Shown here: piece by piece, positions 60,149 through 64,000 of the stretch
Numbering within the stretch: the first letter of the stretch is position 1
How the letters are laid out: each line of letters begins with the position of its first letter
DNA from: Gemmatales bacterium
GTDB lineage: Bacteria; Planctomycetota; Planctomycetia; Gemmatales; HRBIN36
DNA: 64,000 bases
NCBI GenBank assembly: GCA_025060195.1
Contig: JANXCQ010000003.1
Span: 126,722-190,721, forward strand
Reading direction: 5' to 3'
Made by a program: the position numbers and the translations under genes
Notes under the pieces: generated by a model
Databases searched by the model: none
Seen by the model: the letters and a program-made list of their open reading frames with translations, nothing else
Told to the model about the DNA's origin: nothing

Positions 60149-63040
60149 TCAACTGCTTCGTGGTCCCGGTGGGAGCTGGCGTTGGGAGCGGCGGCGGGCT
60201 TGCTGAAGAGCCGTTAGTAAGGGCGCATCGGCTACCGGTTCGGAAGCGGGTGGGCTTGTCGCAGGCGCCGAGGCTTTGGCTTGGGCTGACCCGGAACTAT
60301 GTTCGGATGTGCGGGTTGGCGTCTGCGAATCCCGGGCGGGCGAACCCTCCAGGGGGTGGGTTTCTTGCTCGATGGGCTGCGGCGCACGTCGGAAGGCAGA
60401 TGTTAAGTTGCGAAGAGCTTGGGCCAATGATTTGGTCATATGCTTCACTACTTCTTTCACTCCTTCCAGGCGAATGCGTGCGGTGAGTGCGGTGAGCCAA
60501 CCGGTACGCCGCTCTAAAACCTCCAACAAAACCATGACCAGAGCCAACGCGAGTAACCACGGGCGTAGAGAACGGTAGCTGCGGATGGAAGGTAGGTCTT
60601 GCCAGATGGTAGTAACGTCGGCCCGCTCGACACCGCCCGTGGCCAGGGCTAATCGGGCCAACGCGCTGGCGCCGCTGTGAGGGTCGCCCGGCTCATGTTC
60701 GGGCGAATAGGGCAAACATACGGGGGGCAGCGGCACCGGCCCATGACCAGGCAGATCCAGAGTCGCCAATACGGTATCTGTGCTGCTGAGCGGCAGTTGT
60801 AACTCCAGCAAGTCGGCCTGGACCCATGTGAGCTTATATTGCTCGCGCTCGATGCGACCGTCAGGACGCTGGCGGAGAACGAGGATACTTGGAGGCTGGC
60901 TGAAGGTAGGGCCTGCCTGCTCCACGTCCAGATGCAGGCGAATGCGCGCGCCGCCTCGGACTAGCTCCTGAGTGACGGCCATGTTATTGGGCAAGGTTCT
61001 GTCAGCCCCTGCGGCCCAACAGACCAGAGAAGTTAGGAAGTCGCCGTAATCGGCCCAGCGGGCGATGGGACCGGTATATTTCCCGTCCACCTCCCCCGTG
61101 TAACACACGACGCGCCCTAACCCGCGATACCACGCTGCTACCAAGGGAGCGTGAAATTCGTCTTGCGTAACCACAGCGCGGGTTGCTTCGGGCTTGAGAT
61201 AACAGAGATTGTATCCCCCGACTGGTTCGGTCAGGTTAAATGTTCTGGGCGTCAACATGAGCAAGCCTGGTTCCGCAGCTACGGGCGTAACTTCCTCGAT
61301 AAACGTGCTGCGAGCAATTTTGAAAGTTTCCTGAGCGAACAAGAGAGGCAGCTGTTCGGGTTTGTCGGTAAAGTAAATGTTGCCACCCCCCCGGCGGGCC
61401 ACATCGCGTAGGAACTCTGCATCTACATCCTTAGGTGTTCCTAACCCGATTACACTCACGGTCACGCCCGCGTTGCGTAATGCTGCTAACAGTTTGACAT
61501 ACTCGCCGGGTTCCTCTGCGTCGGCCGCATCGGCAAAAAGTATAATGTGGCGGGTTGCTGCTTTCGCATGTTGGATCATGCGGGCGGCCTCTAATAAGCC
61601 CGTGTACACGAAGATACCGCCGCCCCCGCTCTGAATGCTCAGGATTTTGTGGCGCAATTCTGCTTTCTTTGTCGGATGCACTAAGGGCGTGATGATGTGC
61701 GGAGCGCTATCCACGGCAATGACGCCGATTTCGTCATGAGGATGCAGCAGGTCGAGCACTTGAGCAGTCCCGAGGTTGGCTAAGTCCATTTTCACCTTGC
61801 CCCCGCCTACAGGAACGGACATACTTCCGCTACGATCCAGAACCACGACAATCGCGACACTGAACTTGCGGTGTTCCTCACGCATCTCCAACGAGAGGGG
61901 CAAGACCTCTTCTAGCTGCGAGCCGTAATAGCCGCCCATCGCATAACTGTTGCGTCCGCCCGTCATCATAAGCCCGCCGCCGGCGTCGCGGATCCAATGC
62001 GGTAGCACATTCAAGCCAGTTACGCCGATGCTGTCCGCCGCGACGTTTTCCAGGAGCACAGCGGAAAAGTTACTGAGCGTCTCCAGATTCCATCGACAAT
62101 CTCTCGGCTCGCGAGTCACTACCTGAAACCTGCCCAGTTGCAGTAGCCGTCCCAGACCGCGACCCGGTGTAGTGCTGACGTGCAAAATTGGTTTTTCGCC
62201 AGCAACCTGAACCAGAATCCGCGCGGAATTGTTTTCAGGCACTGGGTCGCTTGCTTCACCGTTGATGCGCAAGCGGTATTCCAGGGTGCCCGGCTCAGAA
62301 CCGCGCACGCGAAATGCTACGCGATGCCGGCCCGCAGAAAACTCCTTATCTACACTGGCCACCACGGTTTCGCCCAATAACAACTCGGCACGGACCCTTT
62401 GCGGCGCGGGGACGTCGAGCCACGCACTGATTAGGAAACCGGAGTTCGGCAAAACGCGTGAGGGCGATTCAACAGCGGCAATGGCCAAGTCGCCCACGCT
62501 GCTACGCGTGTGGAGGCGATAGTCAACCGGGACCTTGCGCGCGACCAGGCGGCTCACGAGTGTTTCGGGGTCAACGCCCGTCCAGCGGCCGTCCGAGAGC
62601 ACCAAAATCCGCCCTGGTCGGTCTTGGGGGATAAGTTCCAATGCTTTGTCGAGGGCTGCGGCTAACGCTGAGCCGTCGGCGTCCACTTCATGCAGAAATC
62701 CTGGAAAGGGGGCTTGGGTGGGAGCCAATTCCACCACGGCCTGTTTGCCAAACGCCACTACGCCTAAACGTTCCTGTCCCCTCCGACTCCGCTGTAACAA
62801 GTCCACCACTTCCTTATGGCGCGCGTCGCTCTCCGGAGGCATCGAGGCACTCCGATCGGCCACGACAACCAACACTCCTTCTCGAGTTTGTTGCGGAATA
62901 GCCAGTCCGGCTAGGGCTAACAGTAGCAAGACCAATGTGGTTGCGCGTAAGGCTTGTGACCAACGAGAGGATTGCGGCCAATACCGCCACGCTAAGAAGA
63001 ACGGTAATGCTAGAAAAAGCCAACCGGGTTCGCTAAGCAT
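60149..63040 (-). CDS. Large membrane protein with two VWA domains
   Basis: A 963-residue protein. Two N-terminal helices (about 5-20 and 33-50) are followed by a first VWA domain with MIDAS motif DRSAS (62-66). A beta-rich linker and a glutamine amidotransferase-like stretch (VTGLNVLPHWIRDAGGGLMMTGG, about 340-362 in pieces) come next, then a second VWA domain with MIDAS motif DRSGS (402-406), ending near residue 560. A further soluble region and a C-terminal helix (WLLALALVMVLLEVLE) precede a disordered, charged tail. This BatA/N-terminal plus VWA layout is common in planctomycetes and bacteroidetes, where such proteins sit next to MoxR ATPases; none is found here. Metal-dependent protein binding at the membrane is inferred. 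Confidence 0.85.
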   Translation of the reverse strand: MLSEPGWLFLALPFFLAWRYWPQSSRWSQALRATTLVLLLLALAGLAIPQQTREGVLVVVADRSASMPPESDARHKEVVDLLQRSRRGQERLGVVAFGKQAVVELAPTQAPFPGFLHEVDADGSALAAALDKALELIPQDRPGRILVLSDGRWTGVDPETLVSRLVARKVPVDYRLHTRSSVGDLAIAAVESPSRVLPNSGFLISAWLDVPAPQRVRAELLLGETVVASVDKEFSAGRHRVAFRVRGSEPGTLEYRLRINGEASDPVPENNSARILVQVAGEKPILHVSTTPGRGLGRLLQLGRFQVVTREPRDCRWNLETLSNFSAVLLENVAADSIGVTGLNVLPHWIRDAGGGLMMTGGRNSYAMGGYYGSQLEEVLPLSLEMREEHRKFSVAIVVVLDRSGSMSVPVGGGKVKMDLANLGTAQVLDLLHPHDEIGVIAVDSAPHIITPLVHPTKKAELRHKILSIQSGGGGIFVYTGLLEAARMIQHAKAATRHIILFADAADAEEPGEYVKLLAALRNAGVTVSVIGLGTPKDVDAEFLRDVARRGGGNIYFTDKPEQLPLLFAQETFKIARSTFIEEVTPVAAEPGLLMLTPRTFNLTEPVGGYNLCYLKPEATRAVVTQDEFHAPLVAAWYRGLGRVVCYTGEVDGKYTGPIARWADYGDFLTSLVCWAAGADRTLPNNMAVTQELVRGGARIRLHLDVEQAGPTFSQPPSILVLRQRPDGRIEREQYKLTWVQADLLELQLPLSSTDTVLATLDLPGHGPVPLPPVCLPYSPEHEPGDPHSGASALARLALATGGVERADVTTIWQDLPSIRSYRSLRPWLLALALVMVLLEVLERRTGWLTALTARIRLEGVKEVVKHMTKSLAQALRNLTSAFRRAPQPIEQETHPLEGSPARDSQTPTRTSEHSSGSAQAKASAPATSPPASEPVADAPLLTALQQARRRSQRQLPPGPRSS

Positions 63041-63237
63041 GACCTAGCTCACTCTTGGCTGGCGACGTGGTCTAGCTTATACAAATGCTTTGCCGCCTCC
63101 CGCATCGGCGGTCGTCCTTTTCTGAATTATTATTATGTCGGTAATTATCATCTGTCTGCGAGGATCAACGATTACTCATCGAACGTTTTGCACGGGGCCA
63201 GAAATTGCGAGCATTCTGACAAACTACGGGGTGACCT

Positions 63238-64000
63238 ATGAGCTTCACTGCGCGGGCAACTGTGTCGGGCGATCCGCAATCGCAGGCTCACCGCGAAGAT
63301 GCTAGCGACGTTTGGGCCTATTGTGAGCAATTAGGTCGGAAGGCAAAAGAAGCGTGGCGGCACATGGCACAGGTGAGAGGGGCAGTGAAAGACGCCGCGT
63401 TGCGTCGCGCCGCTCAGCAGTTACGCGCTCGACAGGCCGAGATACTTCAGGCGAACCAGGAAGATTTAGCTCGTGCGGCGGAGTTAGGCCTGACCGCAGC
63501 GCAAATCGACCGGTTGCAGCTGAATCCAAAGCGGATCGAAAGTATGGCCGTCGGCCTGGAGGCGGTGGCGGCTTTACCGGACCCGGTCGGGCAAATCATC
63601 GAAGGCAGCGTCCGTCCAAACGGGCTGGAAATACGGAAGGTGCGTGTTCCCCTAGGCGTGATTTTTTTCATCTATGAGTCGCGGCCTAACGTAACTGCGG
63701 ATGCGGCAGCGCTGGCCCTGAAAAGCGGCAATGCCATCATCCTGAGAGGTGGCAAAGAGGCCGTGGCGTCGAACACCGCGATCTTTCGCATCCTCAGCGA
63801 GACGTTTCGCGAGGTGGGCATTCCCGAACATGCGGTGCAGTTAATCGATCGGCCTGAGCGGGCCATCGTGACCGAATTCTTGCATTTGCCACAGTACATA
63901 GACTTGGTCATTCCGCGAGGGGGCGAAGGACTAATTCGCACGGTGGCTGAGGAAGCGCAAATGCCCGTTCTGAAGCACTATAAAGGCAATTGCCATGTCT
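63238..64000 (+). CDS. proA: Glutamate-5-semialdehyde dehydrogenase (5-prime part)
   Basis: Partial gene: 254 codons are present and the frame runs off the window end. ProA reduces gamma-glutamyl phosphate to glutamate semialdehyde in proline synthesis, in the cytoplasm. The N-terminal helix, KDAALRRAAQQLRARQAEIL, matches the family opening. The recognition blocks EIRKVRVPLGVIFFIYESRPNVTADAAAL (in pieces), KSGNAIILRGGKEA and IDLVIPRGGEGLIRTV are diagnostic of ProA rather than ordinary aldehyde dehydrogenases. The catalytic cysteine lies beyond the window edge. The ATG at 63238 is preferred because it gives the earliest compact start and has a GGGGTGA-like site upstream. The VWA gene is divergent, with a 197-nt intergenic region. 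Confidence 0.95.
   Translation, partial: MSFTARATVSGDPQSQAHREDASDVWAYCEQLGRKAKEAWRHMAQVRGAVKDAALRRAAQQLRARQAEILQANQEDLARAAELGLTAAQIDRLQLNPKRIESMAVGLEAVAALPDPVGQIIEGSVRPNGLEIRKVRVPLGVIFFIYESRPNVTADAAALALKSGNAIILRGGKEAVASNTAIFRILSETFREVGIPEHAVQLIDRPERAIVTEFLHLPQYIDLVIPRGGEGLIRTVAEEAQMPVLKHYKGNCHV

Noticed and set aside
1-64000. tRNA, rRNA, CRISPR array, prophage attachment site or replication origin
   Set aside because: No cloverleaf with a TTC-loop signature, no conserved rRNA segment, no regularly spaced repeat and no DnaA-box cluster was recognised by eye.

Overview
The window looks like chromosomal DNA of a planctomycete, most likely a relative of the Gemmatales. The evidence is gene content, not a database search: a BBP7-type outer-membrane barrel protein, DUF4058 and DUF4416 proteins, a DUF6800-type small basic protein, a Tat-exported Gfo/Idh/MocA oxidoreductase, a very short Flp-like pilin, several FHA proteins, a large double-VWA membrane protein, and an EF-G resembling the spirochaete/planctomycete/mitochondrial type. 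No tRNA, rRNA or CRISPR array was recognised.

Layout. 1-4.8 kb (minus): lysS, a LolC/E-like permease, a LolD-like ATPase and ilvE. 5.0-7.9 kb (plus): a stand-alone E2-type acyltransferase domain overlapping the first of two paralogous NAD-dependent epimerases. 7.9-12.4 kb: largely gene-poor, with a Flp-like pilin (minus), a run of strong inverted repeats including a compact 257-nt candidate structured RNA (10422-10678), and a small FHA protein. 12.4-18.7 kb (minus): fatty acyl-CoA ligase, aquaporin and a 1126-residue membrane/TPR protein. 18.7-20.6 kb: gene desert with a decayed transposase fragment. 20.6-25.2 kb: lipoate/octanoate transferase, MFS permease, PIG-L deacetylase, DUF4058, DUF4416. 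25.6-30.4 kb (plus): EVE protein plus a two-gene ABC export system. 30.4-33 kb (minus): thioredoxin, BBP7 protein, lipoprotein. 33.6-38.5 kb: FHA-GAF histidine kinase, then uppP, tyrS, yraN, rplS on the other strand. 38.7-43.5 kb: a cytochrome c protein, a gene desert, a PhnD-like binding protein and a HEAT-repeat lipoprotein. 43.8-47.3 kb (plus): Gfo/Idh/MocA oxidoreductase, TusA, a two-cluster ferredoxin protein, a GGCT-like protein. 47.3-53.9 kb (minus): rluB, pyrK, a Clp_N-ThiD2-ThiE fusion, a LarA-like protein, floA and a proline-rich membrane partner. 54.2-56.4 kb: DUF6800 gene with terminator, an intact FHA gene and its decayed paralogue. 56.4-63.0 kb (minus): fusA with DUF1015, and the VWA protein. 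The window ends inside proA.

Most genes are housekeeping (translation, cell-wall lipid recycling, pyrimidine, thiamine, proline and branched-chain amino acid metabolism, lipoate attachment) or cell-envelope functions. The less ordinary parts are the candidate structured RNA, the Clp_N-ThiD2-ThiE triple fusion, the E2-like/epimerase cluster, the TusA-ferredoxin pair, and the FHA gene with a neighbouring relic. Gene deserts add up to several kilobases, and at least two contain recognisable gene remains, so part of the apparent non-coding DNA is decayed coding sequence.
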